Under the pieces are notes generated by a model. It made no database searches, had not been told where the DNA came from, and worked only from the letters and a program-made list of their open reading frames with translations. From Burkholderiaceae bacterium (GTDB lineage: Bacteria; Pseudomonadota; Gammaproteobacteria; Burkholderiales; Burkholderiaceae_C): a stretch of 5,824 nucleotides of DNA. Location: the NCBI GenBank assembly GCA_023260355.1, contig JALQVJ010000374.1, positions 1 through 5,824 of the forward strand. Reading direction: 5' to 3'. The first letter of the stretch is position 1, and each line of letters begins with the position of its first letter. This document shows, one piece after another, positions 1 through 5,768 of this stretch. The position numbers were made by a program, and so were the translations under genes.

Positions 1-341
1 AAACGTTGGAGCGCGCAGGCATTTCGACAGCTGGCTTGCGCAGCAAAAGTTGGGACGAGTTTGGCGCACCCGATGCACCCGCCATGGATTTGGTGATCAC
101 TGTGTGTGACAACGCGGCCGGTGAGGTCTGTCCTTTTTGGCCCGGCCAACCAGCCACAGCCCACTGGGGTTACGCAGATCCGTCGGCGGTCGCGGGTGAC
201 GATGACGCCAAACGCGAGGCATTTCGCCAAACGTTGCATCTTTTGGGCAAGCGCCTGGAGTTGCTGGTCAGCTTGCCTGCTTCCCGCTTGGATCGGCTTC
301 AGTTGCAGCAAACGGCCCGCGATTTGGGAGAGTCGGCATGA
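1..341 (+). CDS. arsC: Arsenate reductase ArsC, thioredoxin-coupled low-molecular-weight phosphatase type (C-terminal part)
   Basis: The reading frame is already open at the window edge (first full codon at base 3), so this is the 3' part of a gene. The TTG at base 6 lies inside the conserved domain and is not a start. The visible part reads GLRSKSWDEF, then VITVCDNAAGEVCPFWPGQP, then AHWGYADPSAV, the signature of cytoplasmic arsenate reductases with the low-molecular-weight tyrosine phosphatase fold. The two cysteines at residues 34 and 42, counted from the TTG, match the redox pair (Cys82/Cys89 in the staphylococcal enzyme) that relays the disulfide to thioredoxin. The catalytic CX5R loop must lie upstream of the window. 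The enzyme reduces arsenate to arsenite. Its stop overlaps the start of the arsenite exporter gene, so the two are surely one operon. Visible length is about 112 residues, roughly two thirds of a usual enzyme. The family call is secure from the motifs. Confidence 0.92.
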   Translation, partial: TLERAGISTAGLRSKSWDEFGAPDAPAMDLVITVCDNAAGEVCPFWPGQPATAHWGYADPSAVAGDDDAKREAFRQTLHLLGKRLELLVSLPASRLDRLQLQQTARDLGESA

Positions 342-1411
342 GCGTGTCACGTCAAACCACTGCCAAGCCGGTGGGACCTGAACCCATGGGTTTCTTTGAG
401 CGCTATCTGAGCGTTTGGGTGGTGGCTTGCATTCTTTTGGGCATTGGCTTGGGACAGGGATGGCCAGAGGCGGCGCAAGCGGTCGGCCGCCTTGAAGTCG
501 CGCAGGTCAACTTGCCGGTGGGCTTGCTGATTTGGGTGATGATCATCCCGATGTTGGTGAAGGTGGATTTTGGTGCTTTGCATCAAGTGCGCCAGCACGT
601 CAAAGGCATCGGGGTAACGCTGTTTGTGAACTGGTTGGTCAAGCCATTTTCCATGGCAGTGTTGGCTTGGTTTTTTGTGCGCCACGTGTTTGCCGATGCT
701 TTGCCCAGTGACCAACTCGACAGCTATGTGGCAGGGCTGATTCTCTTGGCCGCCGCGCCCTGTACCGCGATGGTCTTTGTGTGGAGTCGACTGACCAACG
801 GGGACCCGCTGTTCACGCTGTCCCAAGTTGCCCTCAATGACGCCATCATGGTGTTCGCATTTGCCCCTTTGGTCGGTTTGCTCTTGGGCATGTCGGCGAT
901 TGTGGTGCCCTGGGGCACCTTGCTGGTGTCGGTGGTGCTTTACATCGTGATTCCCGTGCTGATCGCGCAGTGGTGGCGCAAGGCGTTGCTCACGCGTGGC
1001 CAAGCGGCGTTTGACGCAGCGATGGTCAAGGCGGGACCCTGGTCGATCGGTGCACTGCTGGTGACATTGGTGTTGTTGTTTGCGTTTCAAGGAGAGGCAA
1101 TCATTCAACAACCATTGGTGATTGCGATGTTGGCAGTACCGATCCTGATCCAAGTGTTGTTCAACTCGTCGTTGGCGTATTGGCTGAATCGCCGCGTCGG
1201 TGAATCGCATGCGGTGGCGTGTCCCTCGGCATTGATTGGTGCATCCAATTTCTTTGAGTTGGCGGTTGCTGCGGCCATCGCCCTGTTTGGCTTTGAGTCG
1301 GGTGCGGCGTTGGCTACCGTCGTAGGCGTGCTGATCGAGGTGCCCGTCATGCTCTTGGTGGTGCGTGTCGTCAATGCCAGCAAGGGTTGGTACGAAAGCG
1401 CACCGCGTTGA
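338..1411 (+). CDS. acr3: ACR3-family arsenite efflux permease
   Basis: Inner-membrane exporter of arsenite (and perhaps antimonite), driven by the proton motive force. The 357-residue length is normal for the family. About ten hydrophobic segments are visible, roughly at residues 26-46, 60-75, 91-112, 129-149, 164-185, 187-209, 234-252, 258-281, 294-318 and 323-345. Family landmarks are NWLVKPFSMA (98-107), AAPCTAMVFVWS (139-150) with the essential transport cysteine at 142, GASNFFELAVAAAI (301-314), and VGVLIEVPVML (329-339) with the conserved glutamate at 334. The ATG overlaps the arsC stop as ATGA, and GGGAG at 326-330 sits 7 bases upstream, which supports this start and suggests translational coupling. 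A second in-frame ATG at residue 17 is less likely. The protein is unrelated to the ArsB family despite the shared role. An extra cysteine at 295, just before the FFEL region, is visible; its importance is unknown. Confidence 0.95.
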   Translation: MSVSRQTTAKPVGPEPMGFFERYLSVWVVACILLGIGLGQGWPEAAQAVGRLEVAQVNLPVGLLIWVMIIPMLVKVDFGALHQVRQHVKGIGVTLFVNWLVKPFSMAVLAWFFVRHVFADALPSDQLDSYVAGLILLAAAPCTAMVFVWSRLTNGDPLFTLSQVALNDAIMVFAFAPLVGLLLGMSAIVVPWGTLLVSVVLYIVIPVLIAQWWRKALLTRGQAAFDAAMVKAGPWSIGALLVTLVLLFAFQGEAIIQQPLVIAMLAVPILIQVLFNSSLAYWLNRRVGESHAVACPSALIGASNFFELAVAAAIALFGFESGAALATVVGVLIEVPVMLLVVRVVNASKGWYESAPR

Positions 1412-1439
1412 TTCATCTCTGATCGACTCGCAGGTCTGC

Positions 1440-1461
1440 GGCGGATTCAGGGTCTGCCGCC
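1440..1461 (+). repeat. GC-rich inverted repeat after acr3, possible weak terminator
   Basis: GGCGG at 1440-1444 and CCGCC at 1457-1461 form a perfect 5-bp stem around a 12-base loop, starting 29 bases after the acr3 stop. No T-run follows, so it is not a classical intrinsic terminator. An imperfect direct repeat (CAGGTCTGC at 1431, CAGGGTCTGC at 1448) overlaps it. The position suits the end of the arsenic operon, but the signal is weak. Confidence 0.25.
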
Positions 1462-1468
1462 AATCGCA

Positions 1469-1486
1469 TTCAAGCGCAATCTTGAA
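1469..1486. promoter_or_regulatory. Dyad TTCAAG-N6-CTTGAA upstream of marR, candidate operator
   Basis: Perfect 6-bp arms separated by 6 bases give an 18-bp dyad, a size typical of sites bound by MarR-type dimers. Its left half lies in the octamer GCATTCAA (1466-1473), which recurs at 1533-1540 at the left edge of a second dyad just before marR. The position 80-97 bases before the marR start codon suits a regulatory site. The link to the neighbouring regulator is an inference from position and symmetry. Confidence 0.35.
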
Positions 1487-1512
1487 CGTCAATAGATACG
1501 GACATGCCACCT

Positions 1513-1556
1513 TTTATTTGTGATATATTTGAGCATTCAATGAATTGGCAAATAAA
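1513..1556. promoter_or_regulatory. Nested inverted repeats flanking the marR transcription start, candidate autoregulatory operator
   Basis: TTTATTTG at 1513-1520 is the exact reverse complement of CAAATAAA at 1549-1556, with 28 bases between. Centred near the middle lies a second dyad, ATTCA-A-TGAAT at 1535-1545. The outer pair brackets an extended -10 box and the inner dyad covers the predicted start of transcription, so a bound dimer here would block the promoter. The arms could instead pair in the leader RNA near the ribosome binding site. The symmetry is seen directly; the regulatory role is inferred. Confidence 0.4.
1521..1529 (+). promoter_or_regulatory. Extended -10 promoter element of marR
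   Basis: TGATATATT fits the extended -10 pattern TGn followed by TATATT (1524-1529), one base off TATAAT. The expected -35 position near 1501-1506 (GACATG) is poor, which the extended -10 could compensate for. Transcription would start near 1536, giving a leader of about 30 bases before the ATG at 1566. Confidence 0.4.
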
Positions 1557-1565
1557 GGCAGCCGA

Positions 1566-1997
1566 ATGAAAACCCAAACTCAGTTGTTGATGCAACTTTT
1601 ATCGGTGGAGAGCAAGCTCGAAAAGCGACTCGCACGCGCACTGTCTGTGCATGGGATTGGGGTCTCTGAGTATGTTGTGATGCATGCGCTCAGCGAGTCT
1701 ACGCACGGCGCAATGCAAAGAACCGAATTGGCAGAGCGTGTTGGGCTGACGCCTTCGGGGGTGACACGTTTGTTGATCCCGATGGAAAAAATGGGCTTGG
1801 TCAGCAAGGCAGACAATCCACGGGACGCGCGCGTGAGTTTGGTGAAAATGTCCGAGACCGGCGCCCGAATATATGCAGATGCGTGTGTGACGTTTGACCA
1901 CTCGGCAACAGCGCTATTGAAACAGTGCACCGCGTCACAATCTGCGCAACTCAAAGAGACTTTGACCGCGCTCGATCGCGCATTGGTGAGCGTGTGA
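1566..1997 (+). CDS. MarR-family winged-helix transcriptional regulator
   Basis: A 143-residue protein of normal MarR length. An N-terminal dimerisation helix (about 1-28) is followed by a winged helix-turn-helix: RTELAERVGLTPSGVTRLL (52-70) holds the helix-turn-helix with its recognition helix, and the wing is DNPRDARVSLVKMSETG (83-99) with the family's D-x-R-D-x-R pattern. C-terminal helices (about 100-140) complete the dimer interface. The ATG at 1566 is preferred because AAAGG (1554-1558) lies 7 bases upstream; a TTG at 1545 would extend the frame by 7 residues but has no ribosome binding site and falls inside a dyad. Cysteines are at 107 and 121; a redox-sensing role is possible but unproven. 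Such proteins are usually repressors released by small phenolic or oxidising compounds. The dyads in front of the gene suggest self-regulation, and the GST gene 90 bases downstream is a candidate target. The ligand cannot be told from sequence. Confidence 0.88.
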   Translation: MKTQTQLLMQLLSVESKLEKRLARALSVHGIGVSEYVVMHALSESTHGAMQRTELAERVGLTPSGVTRLLIPMEKMGLVSKADNPRDARVSLVKMSETGARIYADACVTFDHSATALLKQCTASQSAQLKETLTALDRALVSV

Positions 1998-2087
1998 GGC
2001 TATCCTAGGCGGCTGGCGCGCTGCTGTCACCTCTAGGGCGCACAGAAACGCAGTCTTTAGCCACGCACACCAAACGCAGGGAAATTC

Positions 2088-2777
2088 ATGTCCACGCTTC
2101 AGCTCATCATCGGCAACAAGAACTACTCGTCATGGTCGATGCGTCCTTGGGTGCTCATGACACAAAAGGGCATCCCGTTTGACGAGCAGATGATCCGCTT
2201 TGATGGCTTTGGTGCGGGGTCTCAGTTCAAACAAGCCATTGGTGTGTTCAATCCTGTTGGCAAGGTGCCGGTTCTGGTCGATGGCGATCTGGTGGTGACC
2301 GATACGCTGGCGATCGCCGAGTATTTGGCCGAGCGATTCCCCGAGCACGAACTTTGGCCGCGCGACGCCAAGCTGCGAGCATGGGCGCGCAGCGCGTGCG
2401 CTCACATGCACAGTGGGTTCGGGGTGCTGCGGCAACTGCTGCCGATGAACATCGAGGCGGACCTCCGAGAGGTTGGCGCGCGCTTGTTGCGCGAGCACCC
2501 CGAGCTTCAGTCTGAGATCGCCCAAGTTGAGTCACTTTGGACTATGGCGTTGAATCAACATGGCGGCCCCATGCTCTTTGGTGAGTACAGCATTGTTGAT
2601 GCGTTCTTCACGCCAGTCGTCATGCGGTTCAAAACCTACGGCGTCGCGCTGGGGTCAGTGGCGACTGCGTACATGGATCGCATTGCCGAGCTACCCAGCA
2701 CCCAGGCGTGGTGCCATGCAGCCCTCAGAGAGCAAGACTTTCTGGCGTTCGAAGAACCGTATCGGGATGCCAGATAG
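2088..2777 (+). CDS. Glutathione S-transferase family protein
   Basis: A 229-residue cytosolic GST. The N-terminal thioredoxin-like domain (about 4-82) carries NYSSWSMRPW (12-21), with the serine at 14 or 15 the likely residue activating the glutathione thiol, then KVPVLVDGD (59-67) with the cis-proline at 61 that holds the glutathione backbone, and TDTLAIAEYL (71-80) at the gamma-glutamyl binding position, where the usual Glu/Asp-Ser is Asp-Thr. The helical C-terminal domain (about 92-215) includes LFGEYSIVDAFFTPVVMRF (163-181), with Asp171 of the folding motif. AGGGAA at 2078-2083 is a good ribosome binding site for the ATG. The gene follows marR on the same strand with 90 bases and no clear terminator between, so co-transcription is possible. 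These enzymes conjugate or reduce electrophiles and peroxides; the substrate is unknown. Its nearness to arsenic genes invites a thiol-stress link, but only by position. Confidence 0.93.
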   Translation: MSTLQLIIGNKNYSSWSMRPWVLMTQKGIPFDEQMIRFDGFGAGSQFKQAIGVFNPVGKVPVLVDGDLVVTDTLAIAEYLAERFPEHELWPRDAKLRAWARSACAHMHSGFGVLRQLLPMNIEADLREVGARLLREHPELQSEIAQVESLWTMALNQHGGPMLFGEYSIVDAFFTPVVMRFKTYGVALGSVATAYMDRIAELPSTQAWCHAALREQDFLAFEEPYRDAR

Positions 2778-2785
2778 AGGCATAT

Positions 2786-2800
2786 CCCAAGCTTCTTGGG
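2786..2800 (+). terminator. Short hairpin after the GST gene, possible terminator
   Basis: CCCAAG (2786-2791), loop CTT, CTTGGG (2795-2800) form a perfect 6-bp stem with a triloop, 8 bases after the GST stop. No T-run follows, so termination efficiency is doubtful, though the position is right. It may instead protect the 3' end of the mRNA. Confidence 0.35.
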
Positions 2801-2860
2801 CCGCAACCCAGCGCCCCAATTGACGCACCAGACAAACGCGGGTGACTGTGCAATCAGAGA

Positions 2861-2878
2861 GCGCCCCGCAAACGGCGC
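2861..2878. repeat. Small GC-rich inverted repeat between GST and DUF1993 genes
   Basis: GCGCC (2861-2865) and GGCGC (2874-2878) flank 8 bases. It lies about 80 bases before the DUF1993 start codon and could be part of a terminator or a regulatory site. The 181-base spacer around it (2778-2958) shows no convincing promoter and no other gene; TACATT at 2893-2898 is a possible -10 box without a -35 partner. Confidence 0.2.
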
Positions 2879-2958
2879 GCCCTGATTTGCGCTACATTGA
2901 GTGCCGGTCACGTTGATGCCTTGCGTCGACGCCATCTTTCACCCATTCCTGTTCCACC

Positions 2959-3474
2959 ATGACCTTTACACTCAGCGCCGCCGCCTTGCCTGCATTCAAG
3001 TCTGGGCTCACCAACCTTCGCCATTGCATGAACAAAGCTGTGGCCAACGCCGAGGCACGCGGCTTCAGTGCCGATGCATTCGTCCCGCTCCGGCTCGCCC
3101 CCGATATGCTGACATTTGCATCGCAAATCCGCATCGCGTGTGACTCTGCCAAGAACGGCACTGCGCGCATGGGCGGACTTGAAGCTCCAAAGTTCGCCGA
3201 TGACGAGACCACGTTCGCGCAGCTGCAAGACCGCATCGAAAAAACCTTGTCTTGGTTAGCCACCATTGCCCCCACTGCGCTGGATGGTCGTGAGACCCAA
3301 GAGGTGACGTTCCCAATTGGCAAGAACAAGACGAAAACCATGGCAGCCGACGCCTATTTGACCCAGCACGCGCTACCAAACTTCTACTTTCACTTGGTCA
3401 CGGCGTACAACTTGCTGCGCCAAGCCGGTGTGCCTCTGGGTAAAGCGGACTACCTCATGGGGGCGGGCACCTGA
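2959..3474 (+). CDS. DUF1993 domain protein
   Basis: A 171-residue protein that matches the DUF1993 family along its whole length: RLAPDMLTFASQI (45-57), KFADDETTFAQLQDRI (78-93), and the C-terminal block LPNFYFHLVTAYNLLRQAG (139-157) followed by GKADYL (161-166). The family is thought to fold as a DinB-like four-helix bundle and has no established function. No signal peptide or membrane segment is visible, so the protein is probably cytoplasmic. The ATG is chosen because the conserved domain starts right after it; the upstream bases (TTCCACC) hold no Shine-Dalgarno sequence, so initiation may be weak, leaderless or S1-dependent. The gene stands alone: 181 bases separate it from GST, and it converges with the lipoprotein gene downstream. 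The family call is confident; the role is unknown. Confidence 0.88.
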   Translation: MTFTLSAAALPAFKSGLTNLRHCMNKAVANAEARGFSADAFVPLRLAPDMLTFASQIRIACDSAKNGTARMGGLEAPKFADDETTFAQLQDRIEKTLSWLATIAPTALDGRETQEVTFPIGKNKTKTMAADAYLTQHALPNFYFHLVTAYNLLRQAGVPLGKADYLMGAGT

Positions 3475-3481
3475 CCATGCA

Positions 3482-3515
3482 GGCCCCGCCTCCCCGGGGC
3501 CCTTCGGCGAGGCGG
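3482..3515 (+). terminator. GC-rich alternative stem-loops after the DUF1993 gene
   Basis: Two mutually exclusive stems start 7 bases after the stop. One pairs GGCCCC (3482-3487) with GGGGCC (3496-3501). The other pairs CCGCCTC (3486-3492) with GAGGCGG (3509-3515), with a small GCC-CTTC-GGC hairpin (3499-3508) inside. The tail after the second stem is TTGG, not a T-run, so this is at best a weak intrinsic terminator. It fits the end of a transcript between convergent genes. Confidence 0.45.
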
Positions 3516-3519
3516 TTGG

Positions 3520-3538
3520 CGATCTGAGGATCAGATCG
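3520..3538. repeat. Perfect 8-bp hairpin CGATCTGA-GGA-TCAGATCG
   Basis: The arms 3520-3527 and 3531-3538 are exact reverse complements around a 3-base loop. It is the second of three adjacent stem-loops in the spacer between the convergent DUF1993 and lipoprotein genes. No T-run follows on the + strand. On the minus strand the arm is followed by GCCAACCGCC, so it is not a classical terminator in either direction. Confidence 0.6.
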
Positions 3539-3564
3539 GGGTTGCGTGTTCAGAGCGCAAACCC
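3539..3564. repeat. Stem-loop GGGTTGCG / CGCAAACCC with one bulged base
   Basis: Bases 3539-3546 pair with 3556-3564 around a 9-base loop, leaving one unpaired A. It directly abuts the preceding 8-bp hairpin, so the two would stack in RNA or as cruciforms. The rest of the spacer, 3571-3713, holds only minor dyads: CCGC-CAAAA-GCGG near 3656-3666 and GCGCA-N5-TGCGC at 3688-3702, the latter a possible end structure for the minus-strand gene. Confidence 0.45.
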
Positions 3565-3713
3565 ACCCCGCGTGATTCGCCGAGGTGCCCGCTTTACTTC
3601 GCTGTGATGTGTACAAGGCGTTGCTCTGTCTGACCTGCGTGGTGAGAGCGGCACCGCCAAAAGCGGATGCTGACCTTGAGTGATGAAGCGCAAAGCGTGC
3701 GCCACACACAATC

Positions 3714-5444
3714 CTATTCGGGTTTCTGGATAAAGAATGACCTTCCGTCAAAAGTCCTGTTCCCGGCACTAGCCGTGGCAACAACCGTCCACCCGCCTCT
3801 GGATCGCAAGGCAATGGAGTTTGAAGCGCCGGTGCCATCGGACCTTGTCCATGAGGGAATCCAATAGGTGCCATCAACTGGTGTATTCAGGTACCTGACT
3901 TGTCCAGATGAATAGGTCACGATCCCTGCTGCAGCGTCTACAGCGCTGACCGTCGTCTCGGGTCCAAACCACGAGTCGCCATGGTCAAAAGTCCACCCTG
4001 TTGCCGCATTGTTTTTAGGCACGCGGGCTGCATACCATGCCATCGATTTCGTGGTGGTCGCATCGACGCTAGGAACCGGAATCTTGCTCGCCTTGGTTGC
4101 GACCATCAGCGCATTGGTTGAGTACCCAGAAACCGTCGCGTTGTACATCAGAAAAAGGCTGGGCTCTTGCTGGGTCACGAATGGCAATACCGTCGCACTC
4201 ACGCTGCCATCTTTTGAGACACAGGATATGGTGCCGTTTCCCGGAGAACTACAAGTCATGGTGTCATTTTCACTTTGGGTGGCGGAATCACATGTTGGTG
4301 TGCCGGTGGCGAGATCACAGTGCGCGACTGCAACGCCGCCACTTGAATCTATGTCAAAGTAAAACGCTCCTGCGTCCAGGTGACGTCCGACACTGCGATC
4401 AGCGTCTACAAATATCAAGCCCGGCATGCGACCGACAAATTTCGTGGATGCCAAACGATGGGAGGCTTGTTTAGGAACAGCCAAACCAAATTGCCAGCCT
4501 TGTGTGACGGAATCTTGTTCTTTCCACATGGCGACGCCGCCTGCCGAGCGATAGACGGTCGTGGTGTACGTTTCCCGGCTGAAAGTGTAAGCACAAGGGA
4601 CAACGTTCCCATCTGCATCCTGTAGTTCAGTGACGTCATACATGCTGCCCGCACCTACATTGGTGATTTTCATGTCAGCGGCATCAAGCGCCCACTCAGT
4701 TAAACCAGTTCCGTCGTGTAAGAAACTCCAGAAATGGCCACCACGGGCGTACGGGCAAGACTCTAAGCTATCACTGGCAGCGCCAAGCGTTTCGCGCAAT
4801 GCGTCTTGGGCTTCACCCGCCTTTGCTTTGGCCAACTGCTCAGATAGGTCCGCGATTGATTTGTCGGCAGCAGCGAGTGCGGCCATCAATTGGTCGATCT
4901 TTTCGTCATGCAGATCACCGTAAGAGTCTTCAGTTGCTGCCTTCAGGGTGACTTTCAACGGGTCTGTGTCACCCAAATCTATGCCAGCCCCTTCCGCGGC
5001 GAGCTTGACGAAATCCAGACCCTTACGCAAGTTCGGCGAAGTGATTGATGCGCGTTCTTGGTCAGAGAACGAGTTGAATTTCGTGCTGGGTTCAGCGCCC
5101 AGTACATGCCCGGCAACAAGGTTCGTAAGTGGCGTGATATTCGCCCGTGTTGCGCCAATCTCTGCCAAGGAGTAGATGTCTTCACCCGTAAGCGGAACGG
5201 TGACTTTCAAGAAGCAAGGCAACATGGCAGTTGTAGAACGGATCGTGAATGTCCCGTCGGCACCGGATGTGGAGGTCGCCGTTCCATTCGTGCAATTTGC
5301 CTCGATCGTTGCATCGGAAATCGCCGCGCCGGTCGCGGCTGTCCCGTCCAGTGAAAGCGTCAACGACGCCGAGGTTGACGGGGCGCCACCTCCCCCACAC
5401 GCCGCAAGTATCAAGGTCATGGTGACAGCCGCTAGCTTTTGCAT
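3714..5444 (-). CDS. Large exported lipoprotein of unknown function with paired cysteines
   Basis: A 576-residue protein I cannot assign to a characterised family. A short signal peptide ends in LILAAC with lipobox LAAC (13-16), so Cys16 is the predicted lipidated residue; Gly17 and the glycine run after it do not signal inner-membrane retention, so an outer-membrane anchor is likely. Residues 27-85 resemble a carboxypeptidase-regulatory-like or Ig-like beta fold (SLDGTAATGAAISDATIEA, later GADGTFTI) and hold Cys51 and Cys77. Residues 178-228 are helical and possibly coiled-coil. From 230 on, the chain is rich in Ser, Thr, Gly and aromatic residues and looks beta-structured, with cysteines at 230, 284, 376, 385, 398 and 408. 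The eight non-lipid cysteines fall into plausible disulfide pairs, as expected for a periplasmic or surface protein. AGGGGG (5454-5449) lies 4 bases before the ATG, a strong ribosome binding site. It is a single gene, convergent with the DUF1993 gene and downstream of a tRNA gene. Confidence 0.85.
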   Translation of the reverse strand: MQKLAAVTMTLILAACGGGGAPSTSASLTLSLDGTAATGAAISDATIEANCTNGTATSTSGADGTFTIRSTTAMLPCFLKVTVPLTGEDIYSLAEIGATRANITPLTNLVAGHVLGAEPSTKFNSFSDQERASITSPNLRKGLDFVKLAAEGAGIDLGDTDPLKVTLKAATEDSYGDLHDEKIDQLMAALAAADKSIADLSEQLAKAKAGEAQDALRETLGAASDSLESCPYARGGHFWSFLHDGTGLTEWALDAADMKITNVGAGSMYDVTELQDADGNVVPCAYTFSRETYTTTVYRSAGGVAMWKEQDSVTQGWQFGLAVPKQASHRLASTKFVGRMPGLIFVDADRSVGRHLDAGAFYFDIDSSGGVAVAHCDLATGTPTCDSATQSENDTMTCSSPGNGTISCVSKDGSVSATVLPFVTQQEPSLFLMYNATVSGYSTNALMVATKASKIPVPSVDATTTKSMAWYAARVPKNNAATGWTFDHGDSWFGPETTVSAVDAAAGIVTYSSGQVRYLNTPVDGTYWIPSWTRSDGTGASNSIALRSRGGWTVVATASAGNRTFDGRSFFIQKPE

Positions 5445-5569
5445 ATTTCCCCCTAATGATGTGTACCGGGGATGCTATGGCCTTTGTTCATAAAGAGCGG
5501 CACTTCAGTTCCCTGGGAGCCGCTGGATGTAGAAAATCTTTGGGTGTTCGTGAGAAAAGTTGCCATGAA

Positions 5570-5589
5570 ACGCGGTGGATCAACCGCGT
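5570..5589. repeat. Perfect 7-bp inverted repeat ACGCGGT-N6-ACCGCGT
   Basis: The arms 5570-5576 and 5583-5589 are exact reverse complements with GGATCA between. It lies about 125 bases upstream of the lipoprotein start codon. The 20-bp dyad size suits a regulator binding site as well as a hairpin; the sequence alone does not decide. Confidence 0.5.
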
Positions 5590-5651
5590 GCGCCAATGGG
5601 ATGGCATGCGGCACCACATACACGGGAGCAATCGGCTAAGGGGATTTGCGG

Positions 5652-5672
5652 CTTGAGCTCGGCGAGCTCAAG
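5652..5672. repeat. Perfect 9-bp hairpin CTTGAGCTC-GGC-GAGCTCAAG
   Basis: The arms 5652-5660 and 5664-5672 are exact reverse complements around a triloop, the strongest dyad in the window by length. No T-run flanks it on either strand, so it is unlikely to be an intrinsic terminator. It sits between the tRNA terminator and the lipoprotein gene. An operator, an RNA processing signal or a cruciform are all possible. Confidence 0.55.
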
Positions 5673-5712
5673 TCATATCGACGCACCACCGTGCTAGACA
5701 TGCACGGAAAGC

Positions 5713-5743
5713 AAAAAAGCGAGCGCAAGTTGGTGTTCGCTTT
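5713..5743 (-). terminator. Intrinsic terminator of tRNA-Ser
   Basis: Read on the minus strand, AAAGCGA (5743-5737) pairs with TCGCTTT (5722-5716), and the stem runs straight into a run of six T (5718-5713). The inner part continues with two C-G pairs broken by A-C mismatches. It lies 25 bases beyond the tRNA 3' end, the expected position. On the + strand the same stem is longer (11 pairs with two G-U) and ends in CTTTCTTTG, but no + strand gene precedes it. Confidence 0.75.
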
Positions 5744-5768
5744 CTTTGTAGCTCTTTTAAAACAAGAG

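Larger units (their letters stand above)
5445..5768. other. Spacer between the lipoprotein gene and tRNA-Ser, without a convincing gene
   Basis: These 324 bases hold the lipoprotein ribosome binding site (5449-5454), two perfect hairpins (5570-5589 and 5652-5672) and the tRNA terminator (5713-5743). The lipoprotein promoter should lie here, reading leftward, but I find no clear -35/-10 pair; TTTATGAAC, read on the minus strand around 5485-5493, is only a faint -10 candidate. A 66-codon + strand frame (5456-5656) has no ribosome binding site or recognisable protein features and is not called. Confidence 0.6.

Noticed and set aside
6..8. TTG as start of a 111-residue ArsC protein
   Set aside because: The frame is open upstream, and the TTG falls inside the conserved domain, after the missing catalytic CX5R loop. 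The gene is cut by the window, not short.
347..1510. A 387-codon open frame on the minus strand across acr3
   Set aside because: It lies antisense to a clearly conserved membrane transporter, and its product is a Gln/His/Arg-rich low-complexity chain typical of a shadow frame with no domain.
1482..1510. TTGAAC at 1482-1487 as the -35 box of marR
   Set aside because: At 17 bases distance the -10 position reads TGCCAC, which does not fit; the better -10 candidate at 1524-1529 is too far away.
1545..1565. Seven-residue N-terminal extension of MarR from a TTG start
   Set aside because: No ribosome binding site precedes it, whereas AAAGG is well placed for the ATG at 1566; the TTG also overlaps a dyad near the predicted transcription start.
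3455..3877. 140-codon minus-strand frame overlapping the end of the lipoprotein gene and the hairpin spacer
   Set aside because: It overlaps the lipoprotein gene in another frame and crosses the structured spacer; its composition looks random and no initiation site is visible.
5456..5656. 66-codon + strand frame upstream of the lipoprotein gene
   Set aside because: No Shine-Dalgarno sequence, no recognisable protein features, and it runs through two hairpins in what should be the lipoprotein promoter region.
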